A stretch of DNA of 64,000 nucleotides from Antilocapra americana. Its lineage: Eukaryota > Chordata > Mammalia > Artiodactyla > Antilocapridae. The notes beneath the pieces are model-generated. The model saw only the letters and a program-made list of their open reading frames with translations, did no database searches and had not been told where the DNA came from. Made by a program: the position numbers and the translations under genes. The stretch covers positions 40,850,360 through 40,914,359 of the forward strand of contig ML664161.1 of assembly GCA_007570785.1 (NCBI GenBank), in the 5' to 3' direction. This document shows, piece by piece, positions 42,771 to 53,415 of this stretch (its first letter is position 1; each line of letters begins with the position of its first letter).

Positions 42771-44077
42771 CAGATTTTTATTTATTTATTTTATTATTTT
42801 TTATTATAAAAAATTCAAGAAAGATTTTTTTATTTACAATATTGTGTTGGTTTTGCCATACATTGACATGAATCCACCATGGGTGTACATGTGTTCCCCT
42901 TCCAGAACCCCCCTCACACCTCCCTCCCGATTCCATCCCTCTGGGTCATCCCAGTGCACCAGCCCTGAGCACCCTGTATCATGCATCAATCCCGGGCTGG
43001 TGATTCATTTCACATATGATAATTTACATGCTTCAATGCCATTCTCCCATATCATCCCACCCTTGCCCTCTCCCATAAAGTCCAAAAAACTGTTCTATAC
43101 ATCTGCGTCTCTTTTGCTGTCTCACATACAGGGTTATTGTTACCATCTTTCTAAATTCCATATATATGCATTAGTATACTGTATTGTTTTTCTTTCTGGC
43201 TTACTTCACTCTTTATAATAGGCTCCAGTTTCGTCCACCTCAGTAGAACTGATTCAAATGTATTCTTTTTAATGGCTGAGTAATATTCCATTGTGTAAAT
43301 GTACCTGTAAATGTACCACAGCTTCCTTATCCATTCATCTGTTGATGGACATCTAGGTTGCTTCCATGTCCTGGCTATTGTAAACAATGCAGCAATGAAC
43401 ATTGGGGTATGCGTGTCTCTTTCAATTCTGGTTTCCTCGGTGTGTATGCCCAGCAGTGGGATTGCTGGGTCATATGGCAGTTATATTTCCAGTTTTTTAT
43501 CTCCATACTGTTCTCCATAGTGGCTGTACTAGTTTGCATTCTCACCAACAGTGTAAGAGGGTTCCCTTTTCGCCACATCCTCTCCAGCATTTATTGCTTG
43601 TAGACTTGGATGGCAGCCATTCTGACTGGCATGAAATGGTACCTCATTGTGGTTTTGATTTGCATTTCTTTGATAATGAGTGTTATTGAGCATCTTTTTA
43701 TGTGTTTGTTAGCCATTTTTATGTCTTCTTTGGAGAAATGTCTGTTTAGTTCTTTGGCCCACTTTTTGATTGGATCATTTAGTTTTCTGGAAATTGAGCT
43801 GCAGGAGTTGCTTGTATATTTTGGAGATTAATTGTTTGCCTATTGCTTCACTTCATTTGCTATTATTTTCTCCCATTCTGAAGGCTGCCTTTTCACCTTG
43901 CTTTTAGTTTGCTTTGTTGTGAAGAAGCTTTTAATTTTAATTAGGTCCCATTTGTTTATTTTTGCTTTTATTTCCAATATTCTGGGAGGTGGGTCATAGA
44001 GGATCCTGCTTTGGTTTATGTCGGAGAGTGTTTTGCCTATATTCTCCTCTAGGAGTTTTATAGTTTCTGTTCTTAAT
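42771..44077 (-). mobile_element. Young ruminant L1, 5'-truncated 3' fragment
   Basis: Antisense, about 1.3 kb: T-rich tail complement, 3' UTR ('ttggttttgccatacattgac', 'cctctgggtcatcccagtg') and C-terminal ORF2. It ends at nearly the same ORF2 position as the copy at 15492. Flanking 'tattttttttta' and 'tattttttttaa' are a possible TSD but low-complexity. A 12-base local duplication (tgtaaatgtacc) lies near 43296-43319. Confidence 0.92.
43151..43831 (-). pseudogene. L1 ORF2 C-terminal remnant
   Basis: The minus frame 43151-43402 translates to the ORF2 end with '[19 protein letters not shown]' and '[14 protein letters not shown]'; further ORF2 sequence upstream is broken across frames (near 43490 and 43600). 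The Tyr/Ile insertion near '[12 protein letters not shown]' corresponds to the 12-base duplication. Confidence 0.85.
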
Positions 44078-44196
44078 TATTTTTTTTAAGTATAGATACT
44101 GGGCTGTTTATTATATGAACCAATTTTACTGGTTCCACCCCCTGTTTTCTTGGGGTTTATAAACCAATAGCACATTTTAGATATTCTTATAGTTTA

Positions 44197-44449
44197 TGGC
44201 TTTCCAGGTGGCACTAGTGGTAAAAAACCTGCCTGCCAGTGCAGAAGACAAAATGAGACACAGGTTCAATCCCTGAGTTTGGAAGATCCCCTGGAGAAGG
44301 GCAAATCAACCCACTCCAGTATTCTTTCTTTGGAAATCCCATGGACAGAGTAGTCTACAGGCAGAGGCAGGACAGAGGACAGGACAGAGGCAGGCTACAT
44401 TTCATGTGGTTGCAATGAGTTGGACACATTGAAGAAACTTTATGCACAC
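44197..44449 (+). mobile_element. Bov-tA SINE with internal minisatellite-like expansion
   Basis: Sense copy: head with 'gtggcactagtggtaaaaaacctgcctgcc', an extra 'aaaatgagacacagg' segment, core, then between 44357 and 44395 an AGGCAGAGG/AGGACAGAGG-type repeat not present in other copies, then the 3' terminus 'gagttggacacattgaag'. Confidence 0.88.
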
Positions 44450-44459
44450 ATATTTTATG

Positions 44460-45358
44460 TAGGTGAAGGGTAAACATAATTCAGACATAAATTAAAAATA
44501 TATTATTACCTACTGGTATATGAAGTGCTAATAATGCCATTAAAAAGTGGAAGGAAGGATAAGCATGAAGTAATATATTCATACCATGAGATGAAATTTG
44601 AATGTAAAAAAAGAGATGGGGCTGAATACATTTGCAGAAAAATTGATGAAATAAGTTAGCTTAAAATTGAATTAGAAGTATGGAGTGTGAAGCAATCTCA
44701 GTCATTGCCCACCTGTGGGAGAAAGAGAATGAGGGTAGAACAATGCAAATACAAATGAGCAAGTGAACATGATGTGCGAGAGCCGTAGGAGGGGGTCAGA
44801 GTCATGAGTCAGGAAATGAAGGGAAAAAGGTGAGAAAGATTGCTAAAATTTGAGTGACCGGTAAAGAGTACTTAGGCCTGTGATTTTCTGAATAATGGCT
44901 AAATTCAAGGAAAATTGTATAGGAAGGAGCAGAAGAACTTGCCTTTCTCCTCAGGTTATTTCTTGTTTTGTTTTCAACCTATTGATCTTTCACTTGAAGA
45001 ACTTTTAGTAAAAGGTTCCTTTTGAAAACACGCACAGTGGGTGAAAGTGTGCTACAGTCAGAAAGGAGGGGAGAGAATATACATGTTATATGTGCCCCTT
45101 GTAGGGTTCAAAAGCAATGTATTTATTCAACTACAAGACCAGGAGAACAATCTTTGACTTTAAAAACTCAAACAGCTGGAAGAGACAGCGTGAATGTTCT
45201 GACACATCCTGAGTTTCTGATTAGTGAGTTATTCAGGTATTTCAGGAATAAAAGATGGTGTTTTCAATGGTTGTTCTAATAGAAACATAAGCTCTCAGCC
45301 CTATAACAGTTAAATAATCTCTTGACTTTCCATTCCTGCGTACTTATGATTCCACTCT
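44460..45358. other. No recognisable feature
   Basis: About 900 bases of single-copy-looking DNA. The 85-codon frame at 45022-45279 has no recognised motif. Confidence 0.5.
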
Positions 45359-45368
45359 CTGTATCCAT

Positions 45369-45611
45369 TTGTGTGTGTATGTGTGTGTGCTCAGTCGTAT
45401 CTGACTCTTTGCAACCCCATGGACTGCAGCCGCCAAGCTCCTCTCTCTGTGGAATTTTCCAGGCAAAAATACTGGAGTGGGTAGCCATTTCCTACTCCAG
45501 AGGATCTTCCTGACACACTCCTCTTCTTGACCCCAGGGATCAAACTCGTGTCTCTAGCATCTCCTGCATTGGCAGGTGGATTCCTCACCACTGTGCCATC
45601 TGGGAAGCCCC
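45369..45611 (-). mobile_element. Bov-tA SINE, antisense, TG tail
   Basis: Starts with a (TG)n/(TGTA) stretch (45370-45390), then 'ctcagtcgtatctgactc' and core. An extra ~20 bases (near 45513-45535) separate core and head compared with other copies. The imperfect flank repeat ctgtatccat / ctgtatgcat (45359-45368, 45612-45621; 9 of 10) is a probable TSD. Confidence 0.9.
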
Positions 45612-45621
45612 CTGTATGCAT

Positions 45622-46884
45622 ATACTATAATCAATAATTTGACAGATGGGATTTTTGGTCTTTGAGATAAGTTTCTGTGTTGAAATTTTGAGGTATGTGT
45701 TGTGGGGTAGGTGTTTGTGTGACATTTGCACACTTCCCCTTCCAACTTTGGAGCTGTATTTGTGACATCTTTATTTTCTTGTTTTGCAAAGCTGTCTTTA
45801 TGCAGACAAAAAGGTTGATGACTTTTATGCTATTATTGTTTTCAAATAATTAGAAAGGTCCCCCCCACCCTTTGTCCTTTGAAATGTTTCTCTCTTATTC
45901 CCTGGAGATTAATGGGGGCAGATCAGCAAACACAGATGACTCTGCAGCAGGGATGCCAGATTCATTTTCAGGATTCAGTTTTGAGCCAGCATATTGGTTC
46001 TACCTGCTGCTTAGTGTTACAGTTATTATTGAATTTAGCAGATGGAAGGGGAGAGTTTTAAACTTGGGAACACAGATGGAGAGCAGACTTCAGAGGATTA
46101 TTCTAGAGTTTAGAGAAAGGTTGTTTCACTTTGGAACAAATCCTTAGAACTAAAGTGATTAAGTCTCTGTCCAGACACAGAAACAATACACACAATTAAA
46201 ACCACTCAACCATTCAAGAAATGTGTTCTGACCAATGGTTTCAGGTTATCTAACAAGAATCAAAACTAACAAACTGAAGGATAACTTTTTTTTCTAGCTT
46301 GAAAAAAAATTGTTTTTAATCTTTTAGCAGTAATAATGCAAATAAGAAAAAAGATTTTCATTGGTATAGCTTATGAAGATTTAGAGGAGCAGTATAACTT
46401 GGGGAAAGGTATTAGATGCTTCTTAAAGGTTTTGTAGATTGTTATTACCTTATGGAATTTACAACTGTTTATAATAGAGCCAAAAGTCCAGCAGATTCAG
46501 AAAACTTATCTCCTTGGAAATGACTCACATTAATCAGACTCAAAAGAGAATGAATTACAAAGCTACAATATCAGTTTACTAATTTTTCCTTGAGAAGTGT
46601 AGGTGTATCATAAAAATTGAAATATTTAAGTCATCTCTAGTATAGAGGGCAATGTTGAAAAACAAATCATAACCAGGCCATAACAAATACAGAATTTTTT
46701 TCCATGCAGAGAGTTTTGTTGCTGGGAAGAATGTCTTGGAATTTGGGGAGCAGACTCCATAGTTATTTCCACAATAGAAATGACCTTGCTGATACAACTG
46801 GACCATTAAAATCCTTTCTGAGGAGTAGAGCATCCAGGTAGCTAGGTGATTCTGTAGACTAACTACCTGGCTACCGGGGATTCT
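45622..46884. other. 1.3 kb without gene or named repeat
   Basis: Overlapping frames of 91 and 60 codons near 45872-46147 share no motif with known families. A-runs and T-runs lie around 46286-46320. The 84-codon minus frame at 46579-46833 is not recognised either. Confidence 0.5.
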
Positions 46885-47011
46885 GTAGCCTGAGTCCCAC
46901 CTTGCTATTTACTAGTTGTGTGACCCTGGGCAGGTTACTTAACCTATTTGAGCCTTAGTTATAGTAATCTTATTTATAAAATGAGACTAATAATAGTACC
47001 TATATTATATG
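46885..47011 (+). repeat. MIR SINE fragment
   Basis: 'gcctgagtcccaccttgctatttactagttgtgtgaccctgggcaggttacttaacc' through 'aaaatgagactaataatagtacc' is a well kept MIR front part, cut at its 3' side by a Bov-tA insertion. Confidence 0.85.
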
Positions 47012-47200
47012 TGAAGTGCAAGTTGCTCGGTTGTGTCTGACTCCTTGCAACTACATGGACTATACAGTCCATGGACTTCTCCAGGCCAGAATACTGGAGT
47101 GGGTAGCCTTTCCCTTCTCCAGGGGATCTTCCCAATCCAGGGATCAAACCCAGGTCTGCATTGCAGGAAGATTCTTTACCAGCTGAACCACAAGGAAGCC
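47012..47200 (-). mobile_element. Bov-tA SINE, antisense
   Basis: Inserted into the end of a MIR: 'caagttgctcggttgtgtctgac', 'atgg' block partly rearranged (a short duplication around 'ggactatacagtccatgg'), core complement and head complement ending 'gctgaaccacaaggaagcc'. Confidence 0.9.
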
Positions 47201-47205
47201 AAATA

Positions 47206-47270
47206 ATACTTGAGTGGGTGGCCTATCCCTTCTCCAGTGGATCTTCCTAACCCAGGAGAACCGGGGAATC
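47206..47270 (-). mobile_element. Bov-tA SINE core scrap, antisense
   Basis: 'tacttgagtgggtggcctatcccttctccagtggatcttcctaacccaggag' is a second, partial SINE core directly after the previous copy. Confidence 0.8.
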
Positions 47271-47302
47271 CTGCTATATAATAGATTTATTATAAATATT
47301 TG

Positions 47303-47495
47303 CTGTTGTTCAGTCACTCAGTCATTTTAAACTCTTTGTGACCCCATGGACTGTAGCACACCAGGTTTCCCTGTCCTTCACCATCTCCCAGACTTTGCTC
47401 AAACTTATGTCCATTGACTTGATGATGCCATCCAACCATCTTGTCCTCTGTTGTCACTTTTTCCTCCTGCCTTCAGTCTTTCCCAGCTTCAGGGT
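47303..47495 (-). mobile_element. BovB LINE, antisense 3' scrap
   Basis: 'gctgttgttcagtcactcagtc', 'ccaggtttccctgtccttcacc', 'atgatgccatccaaccatc', truncated at 'tcccagcttcaggg'. An older, diverged copy like that at 37128. Confidence 0.88.
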
Positions 47496-47573
47496 AATGA
47501 GTTAATATTTTTCTGATAAAGACTAGAACAGACCCTGTAAACAAGCACACTGTGTTTGTTAAATATATATCAC

Positions 47574-47703
47574 GTGCTGTGCTTAGTCGCTCAGTTGTGC
47601 CCAACTCCTTGTGACCCCATGGACTGTAGCCCACCAGGCTCCTCTGTCCATGGGGATTCTCTGGGCAAGAATACTGGAGTGAGTTGCCATGCCCTTCTAC
47701 AGG
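47574..47703 (-). mobile_element. Bov-tA/Bov-A SINE 3' half, antisense
   Basis: 'gtgcttagtcgctcagttgtgc', 'ggactgtagcccaccaggctcc', 'caagaatactggagtgagttgcc', cut at 'cttctacagg' where AT-rich DNA begins. Confidence 0.9.
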
Positions 47704-47812
47704 AAATATATATTATATATGTTATTATACTACAAAATATATTAGTATGTTATTACTATATATCTTATTGTATATATTATATATCATACATATGATACAT
47801 ATGTATGATATA
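47704..47812. repeat. AT-rich low-complexity block ending in a palindrome
   Basis: About 110 bases of almost pure A/T. At its right end a perfect 15-bp inverted repeat (47780-47794 and 47798-47812) surrounds a 3-base spacer ata, made of tatatcatacatatg and its reverse complement. Confidence 0.92.
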
Positions 47813-47842
47813 GTCTAGGGAGTAATATTCTTGAATGCCTGC

Positions 47843-48055
47843 TTTCAAGATTTAAAGTTTTGCTCCATCATTTCACTGGGCAAGACCTTGGAGAAGACCT
47901 TCTCTGTAGTTCAGCTGCCACATCTCTAAATGAGAATATGACCAAGAGTACCTTAGAGGGTTGTTTTGAAGATTAAATGATTTATATATGTGAAACACTA
48001 GGGAAGTGCCTGGCACATAGCAGAAAGCCAATAAATATAAGTAATTGTTATTGTG
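47843..48055 (+). repeat. MIR SINE, second copy
   Basis: 'cactgggcaagaccttggagaag', 'gttcagctgccacatctctaaatgagaat', 'ccttagagggttgttttgaagattaaatg', 'gtgcctggcacatagcagaaagccaataaat' covers the MIR middle and 3' part. It has its own front part, so it is not just the missing end of the MIR at 46885. Confidence 0.8.
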
Positions 48056-48454
48056 CTCCTCCTAGACTATATATATATATATATTATTCCTTTCCTAGTT
48101 CTAAATTTTCTGAGTGTACCCACCAAAAAATATCATCTAGTTATTTTGCTGTTTCAGTAGATATCTTGTAGACCTTGAACACACTTGGATTTCAGATTTT
48201 TTTCTCTTTTATTGCTTATTCATGTGTTTTAGTTGCCAGACATTTATAGAGCTTTATCTGTCTGTGTGTATGCCCCTGAAATAAAGTTTCTACACCCATA
48301 ACTTCATCGGGACACATTTTGTGATACAGGGAGCTCCTCATACTTAACTGACAAAAAAATTTTAAGGATTTGAGGATATAAGTAATTGGCCAAACTCTAC
48401 TAGGTAGAATTCAAGCCCAAGGCCCAAGACTTTTAGACCCACGTATTTGTTCTT
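48056..48454. other. No gene; (TA)n at about 48067-48084
   Basis: A short TA microsatellite and single-copy-looking sequence. Confidence 0.6.
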
Positions 48455-48662
48455 GGGCTTCCCTGGTAGCTCAGACTGTAAAGAATCTGCCAGCATTGGA
48501 GGAAAAGCTGGGTTTGATCCCTGGGTTGGGAAGATGCCCTGGAGAAGGGAACACAACCCACTCCAGTATTCTGGCCTGCAGAATTCCACGGACAGAGGAG
48601 CCTGGCAGACTACAGTCCATAGGATCGCAAAGAGTTGGACATGACTGAGTGATTTTCCCTTA
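48455..48662 (+). mobile_element. Bov-tA SINE
   Basis: Sense copy with head 'ggcttccctggtagctcag', near-B-box 'ggtttgatcc', core and terminus 'gacatgactgagtgatttt'. The flank repeat atttgttctt / atttattctt (48445-48454 and 48665-48674; 9 of 10) is a probable TSD. Confidence 0.92.
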
Positions 48663-49392
48663 AGATTTATTCTTACTTACCACACCATGGCAGGAAACCT
48701 CACAGTATCTCCCATGTACTGATGATACTGACATGCAGTAAAAATTATGGTGTAATTGACGTGGAAGTATTAGAGACCACAGTAATATATATGAATCAAA
48801 AATTACAGATAAAATAAATTTCATCAATAAGCAAGGTGGTTTCAAGTAAGTACAAAGTCTAGGTTGAAAAGTAACTTAAAATTCTCGTATTGCTTTCTAG
48901 CATTATAAATGTTTCAAAGATATAAACTGGCACAGATCATCAAAATATAGCCAGTTCATGCATGTATACCAAAAAAGTGTACCATTTGCTGCTGACTCAC
49001 ATACTTTTATAAACAATAAACTTAAATGATTTTTCAAGCAAGAAGTAATTATATTTTAGTGCTAAAGTTTATTTCAATTTAATACAAAAAGTATAAGTAT
49101 CTTATATTATTGCAGACTTTAAATTAGTCCAGCTTGTTCATTTTAATGCAGTGCAGTACAACTTGACTTGATTCTGTTTGATTCAATTCAGTATATTTAT
49201 TGAATACTATTATATATACAGTATTATGCATGAGCTAAACATAATTAGTTTTTATTTTATATATGTTAAGATAAGGCACATGTGAAAGGAAACAATGAAG
49301 CATTTTATTTGTTGGGTTTATCGTGCAAATATGTTAAAAATTCTAATCAGGCACTTTTTTCAAATTTAAAATGTAAAGCTTTTAAAAGAAAG
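48663..49392. other. No recognisable feature
   Basis: AT-rich DNA of about 730 bases. Confidence 0.5.
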
Positions 49393-49402
49393 TATCTTAT
49401 AG

Positions 49403-49618
49403 TAGGGTTTCCCTGATGGTTTAGATGATAAAGATTTTTGCCTGCAATGCAGGAGACCAAGGTTTGATCCCTGGGTGAGGAAGATCACTTAGAGAATGGA
49501 ATGGCTACCCACTCTAGTAGTGTTGCCTGGAGAATTCCATGGACAGAGGAGCCTGGCAGGCTGTAGTTCATGAAATCACAAAGAGTCAGATATGACTGAG
49601 CAGCTAAAACTTCACTTA
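49403..49618 (+). mobile_element. Bov-tA SINE with 8-bp TSD
   Basis: Sense copy, somewhat diverged head ('gggtttccctgatggtttag'), core and 'gatatgactgagcagctaaa' terminus. The exact repeat atcttata lies at 49394-49401 and 49619-49626. Confidence 0.92.
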
Positions 49619-49626
49619 ATCTTATA

Positions 49627-49977
49627 AATAGGATTGTGTTTTCTATCATCATCGCTTCAAGGAGAAAGCAGACAAGGATGAGGAAAAGAGGTGAAGAATC
49701 TCAGAGTTAGGTACACTTTACTATAACCAGTGGCAAAAGCTAGTGACTACCCTCTGGAGAAAAAAAAGTCCCAGATTTGATTTCCCCCCTATCATGGCCA
49801 AATGCAGTAAACTAATGATTCAAGAACCAGCTTGCAAAGTACCTAAATATTTGACAAATGACTTTGAGGAACCATTTCAAGTACAAGCAGGCTCCAGAGC
49901 ACCACTGGTGCATTGCTATGTGTTTCCTTGATGGAGGCAGATTTGCCCATTTTTTTTTCTTTTTTTATGTCTTCTCT
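49627..49977. other. No recognisable feature
   Basis: Single-copy-looking. The 62- and 66-codon frames on opposite strands show no motif. Confidence 0.45.
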
Positions 49978-50090
49978 ATTAGACTGTAAAATCCCAAAGA
50001 CAGTGTTTGAGTCGACCATGCATAGCCTTGCAGTTTCCCACACCTGGCCCAGTGTGTGGGGGTAGATTAGGCTCAGGAAATACTTTTGAA
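49978..50090 (+). repeat. L2 LINE 3' end, probable
   Basis: 'ttagactgtaaaatcccaaagacagtgtttgag' then 'cacctggcccagtgtgtggg' and 'aggctcaggaaatacttttgaatgaa' follow the L2 3'-end order (actgtaagctccttgagggcagg, cctagcacagtgcctgg, ctcaataaatgtttgttgaatga). Confidence 0.65.
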
Positions 50091-50337
50091 TGAATTTAGT
50101 TTATACCATTTCCCCACCCCCACCTTCACACATACCAAAGGATTCTCATCATCACAAGTCCTCTCCGGGAAAGATGCCCAACTACATAATCCTTCATTCT
50201 TTAGATGTCTGATATTATGAAAAGAGAATCTTAATGATCGTTGGTACTAATATCAACCCATATTTATTCAATTAACATTTTAATTTAGGTATTTCCCCCA
50301 TTGTGGTAAGAATAATGATAAATTCTACAGATGCAGG

Positions 50338-50562
50338 AGCTTCCCAGGTGGCACTAGAGGTAAAGAACCTACCTGCCAATGCAGGAGACTTAAGAGATGC
50401 ATTCTCTGGGTCAGGAAGATTCTCTGGAGGAGGGTATGGCAACCCACTCCACTATTCTTGCCTGGAGAATCCCATGGATAGAGGAGGCTGGTGGGCTACA
50501 GTCCACAGGGTCACAAAGAGTCAGATATGACTGGAACAATTTAGCATGCACACATGCACATA
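50338..50562 (+). mobile_element. Bov-tA SINE
   Basis: Sense copy with head 'gcttcccaggtggcactagagg', a variant B-box region, core, and terminus 'gatatgactggaacaatttag' followed by a (catgcaca)-type tail. Confidence 0.92.
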
Positions 50563-51239
50563 TACAAAGATAAAAGCTATCAGGATCTCATGAAGAAACT
50601 CATAGTCTAGCCAGAAAGAATGATAACTGACAGTGGGAGAAATACTGACAGTGGGGTGTGATGAGGCTATGCCTGTGACAGAGGCATGCACCCCAAGCTA
50701 TGGAAACACATGACTGTAGCCTGACCAATGCAGGATGATAACAAATTGTTTCTTCAGTTTTTGTTACGCTCTCCCATGCCTAGCTCTGTGTTTTCCCATG
50801 ATATGTGCTTGGTTAATAGTCACAGCTTAAGTGACTGAATTTTCACCCACATTATCTCAATGATGTTTTGTCTCTTTAAAATAGCAACAGCAGTGTTGTG
50901 GAGAGAAGTGTATATGTTCCTATATCTCTGTGCTCAGATCTTGTTGGAAAGTTACTTAAATTTCTGAAACACCAAATGGTGAGTTTAGGTAGAGCCTGAT
51001 TACGGCATTCAGCTTTACTGAGTACTTCTATAGTTGATTCCAAAAATAAAATGATTATTCTTGAAAGAATGAGGCATTGTAAGGGTTAGAGAATAAAAAG
51101 GGCTTTATTAGTATTCAAATATGTGGCTGTTAGCTGCACAATTTAGAATTATAAGAAAAACTTGGCAAGTTTTTCTCTTCATTTATTGAGCAAGGTTGGG
51201 GAAATGTTGAGCGAATCCTAGAATACACTTTTATAGGCA
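50563..51239. other. No recognisable feature
   Basis: Single-copy-looking DNA with weak L2-like words near 50760-50820. Confidence 0.45.
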
Positions 51240-51660
51240 GAAAACATATAATGTTCCCTGTATTTATAACAGTATGGTCAGGCCCTCAAGATGGCTGTTC
51301 TCTTGCTCTCAGTACATCTCCTGCCCAACCAGTGCTTGCTTCATCTCTCTATCTTAGCACACTGACTTTTCAGCATGCTTGCCCCAGGTCTCAGCTGGTG
51401 ATTGTTCTCATCAAACTGGTGGTCAGGGACCTTGCCCCTCTGCTGGTTTCCCTAGTAACCAATGAGCCAACTAGATGTCAATTACCCCATAACTCCCTGA
51501 GAGGGAAGCTAGCCACTATGTTCCACCCACCATCTCCTGCACACAGTGAGGTGTTGCTGTGGGACCTTGCTTCAGATCTGTAAGATCCCCCATCCATTAC
51601 GCCACTGGTGTCTCTGTCAGCGACTCTTTCTTTCTTAAGCTGGACAGATGCAGGCCAACA
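51240..51660 (+). repeat. Possible degraded retroviral-type LTR
   Basis: Compositionally distinct, C-rich stretch with 'ccctagtaaccaatgagcc' (a CCAAT-type box), 'ccccataactccctgagaggg', 'tctgtaagatcccccatcc' and 'ggtgtctctgtcagcgactctttctttctta', an order reminiscent of ruminant ERV LTR U3-R-U5. The expected AATAAA is not intact. Boundaries are guesses. No internal viral genes seen. The 110-codon frame here is not called a gene. Confidence 0.35.
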
Positions 51661-51909
51661 GCAACCGTATCAGTACTCTTTGTCCACATCTCATCCCACA
51701 CTGAACACCTGTAAGACAGGGCTTAAATTTTACTTAATAACTTTTCTTTCTGGAGGCAAAATGGTTTGTAACTTTCAACCAAAGATGTATCAATTATGCT
51801 GTCAGCAGCTGGTGGAACCATGCTATGTGAAGTACTCACTAGGTTGAGGGGGGACTCCCATTCTTAGAAGAAACAGAGCCTCCTTCCCTATTTAGACCCT
51901 GGCTTCTGC
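51661..51909. other. No recognisable feature
   Basis: Follows the possible LTR and may be part of the same element, but I cannot support that. Confidence 0.4.
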
Positions 51910-52082
51910 CCCGTTTATGTATTTCTAATATTTGTTTGTTTGGCTATGTTGGGTTTTGGTTGCGGCACTCAGAATCTCTAACTGCTGCATGTGGGATCTA
52001 GTCCCCTGACCAGAGATCCAGCCCAGGCCACCTATATTTGGGAATGCAGAGTCTTAGCCACTGGACCACCATGGAAGTCCCT
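51910..52082 (-). mobile_element. CHR-type tRNA-Glu SINE, antisense
   Basis: 'tttgtttggctatgttgggttttggttgcggcactcag', 'gatctagtcccctgaccagagatccagcccaggcc' and 'cttagccactggaccaccatggaagtccc' match the CHR SINE group shared by ruminants, whales and hippos. It is the only such copy I found in the window. Confidence 0.88.
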
Positions 52083-53173
52083 TCCCCACACCACAGTTTA
52101 GACCTGCATCACCCGAGGCACCTCAGTGCCCACATTCAGGTCTTATTCCAACCTAACCTCCTTGACTCACCCATTGGCTTTACTTGGCCAGATGCAAAAA
52201 CAATTTCATTGCCACTTGCTTAAAAACAGGGTTTTGAAAATTACTGCTAGCTACTGTAATCAGATATAATGTCGTTCTTTATCCCCATTCAGCTTTAAAA
52301 TGTTACTCACCCATCACAGAATTTATAGAAGATGGGCAGAGGGAAAGGGGAACTTGACAGAAACTAAACTGAAGAAGCAAAAAGGCCTGAATCCTGCAGC
52401 TCCCTCTGTTAGGGGGAAAACCAAAGAGAGCAAGTTCCTTTTAAAAGCAGGCAACAGGGCTAATGGCTTAGCACTACGAACTCTCAGCCCATGGATGAGG
52501 ATCAAGCTGACTCATAAAATGCATTCTGTTCAGCTTGCAGTCCTGTTGTTTCTCAAATGGCCTTCCCTGGCAAGAACTGAGGCAGGGAAGGCGAGCCACA
52601 TGTAAACACGGGGCGGGGCCAACAGAATAAGCCTGCATGTGAGCAGCTGCAAACAATCTATTTTAATTCCAAGTCAGTGTTTAAGGACCCTGGGTGTTAT
52701 CGTTAGGGAGGTGGAAGTGAAAGTGGAATTGGATTTGGCAGGCATGTATTTTCCTATGGACCGTGCTCAATTCTGCTAATCATAGTTATTATGAATGTTC
52801 CTTTCCAATTTATTCCTCATGTCACTTTGTACTTCATATTCTCCCCACCATCTGCTAGTTGAAGGTATGGAGAGGGGTTTTTGATTCTACAAATAATAAG
52901 GTGGAAAGGTGATTACCATTAAACCTTATAAACACATGCACACAAATCTCCCTGGCTTCCGCCCTGCAGGGCCAACCAATTGCGGACATTTTTGATAAAG
53001 GTTAGAGTTATCTGAAATGTGCAAGGACCTCGGTCATAATCGTGTTGTTTCCCAAATGCAAATGTCTGAGTGTATTATGGAACATTCCCTGGGCCTTCAG
53101 CAAACCAGGAATAATCCCTAAACCCCTTTCTAGGTATGCCATTCTTACTTTCATAGCTCATTTGTCAGCAGGT
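52083..53173. other. 1.1 kb without named repeat; GC-richer block at 52560-52640
   Basis: Single-copy-looking DNA with a 101-codon plus frame (52300-52605) lacking any recognised domain. The block near 52600 includes 'cggggcggggccaac', a GC-box-like motif. Octamer motif atgcaaat lies at 53056-53063. No start/splice context supports a gene. Confidence 0.4.
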
Positions 53174-53187
53174 CATCTTTATAATAG

Positions 53188-53404
53188 TACTTCCCTGGTG
53201 ACTCAGTGGTCAAGAATCAGCTTGCAATGCAGGAGACAGGGGTTCCATCCCTGGGTCAGGAAGATCTCATGGAGAAGGAAATGGCAACCCACTCCAGTAT
53301 TCTTGCCTGGGAATTCCCATGAACAGAGGAGCCTGGTGAGTTATCCCCCTGGAGGAGTCCATGGGGTCACAAAATTTGGATACGACTTAGTGACCAAATA
53401 ACCA
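53188..53404 (+). mobile_element. Bov-tA SINE with 11-bp TSD
   Basis: Sense copy: 'acttccctggtgactcagtgg' head, core, a modified 3' part with 'ttatccccctggaggagtcc', and terminus 'gatacgacttagtgacc'. The exact repeat catctttataa lies at 53174-53184 and 53405-53415. Confidence 0.93.
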
Positions 53405-53415
53405 CATCTTTATAA

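Noticed and set aside
52300..52605. 101-codon basic open frame
   Set aside because: Lys/Arg-rich but without a known domain; opposite-strand frames of similar length overlap it.
52600..52620. GC-box-like 'ggggcggggcc' as a promoter
   Set aside because: Isolated; no CpG island, initiator or downstream exon.
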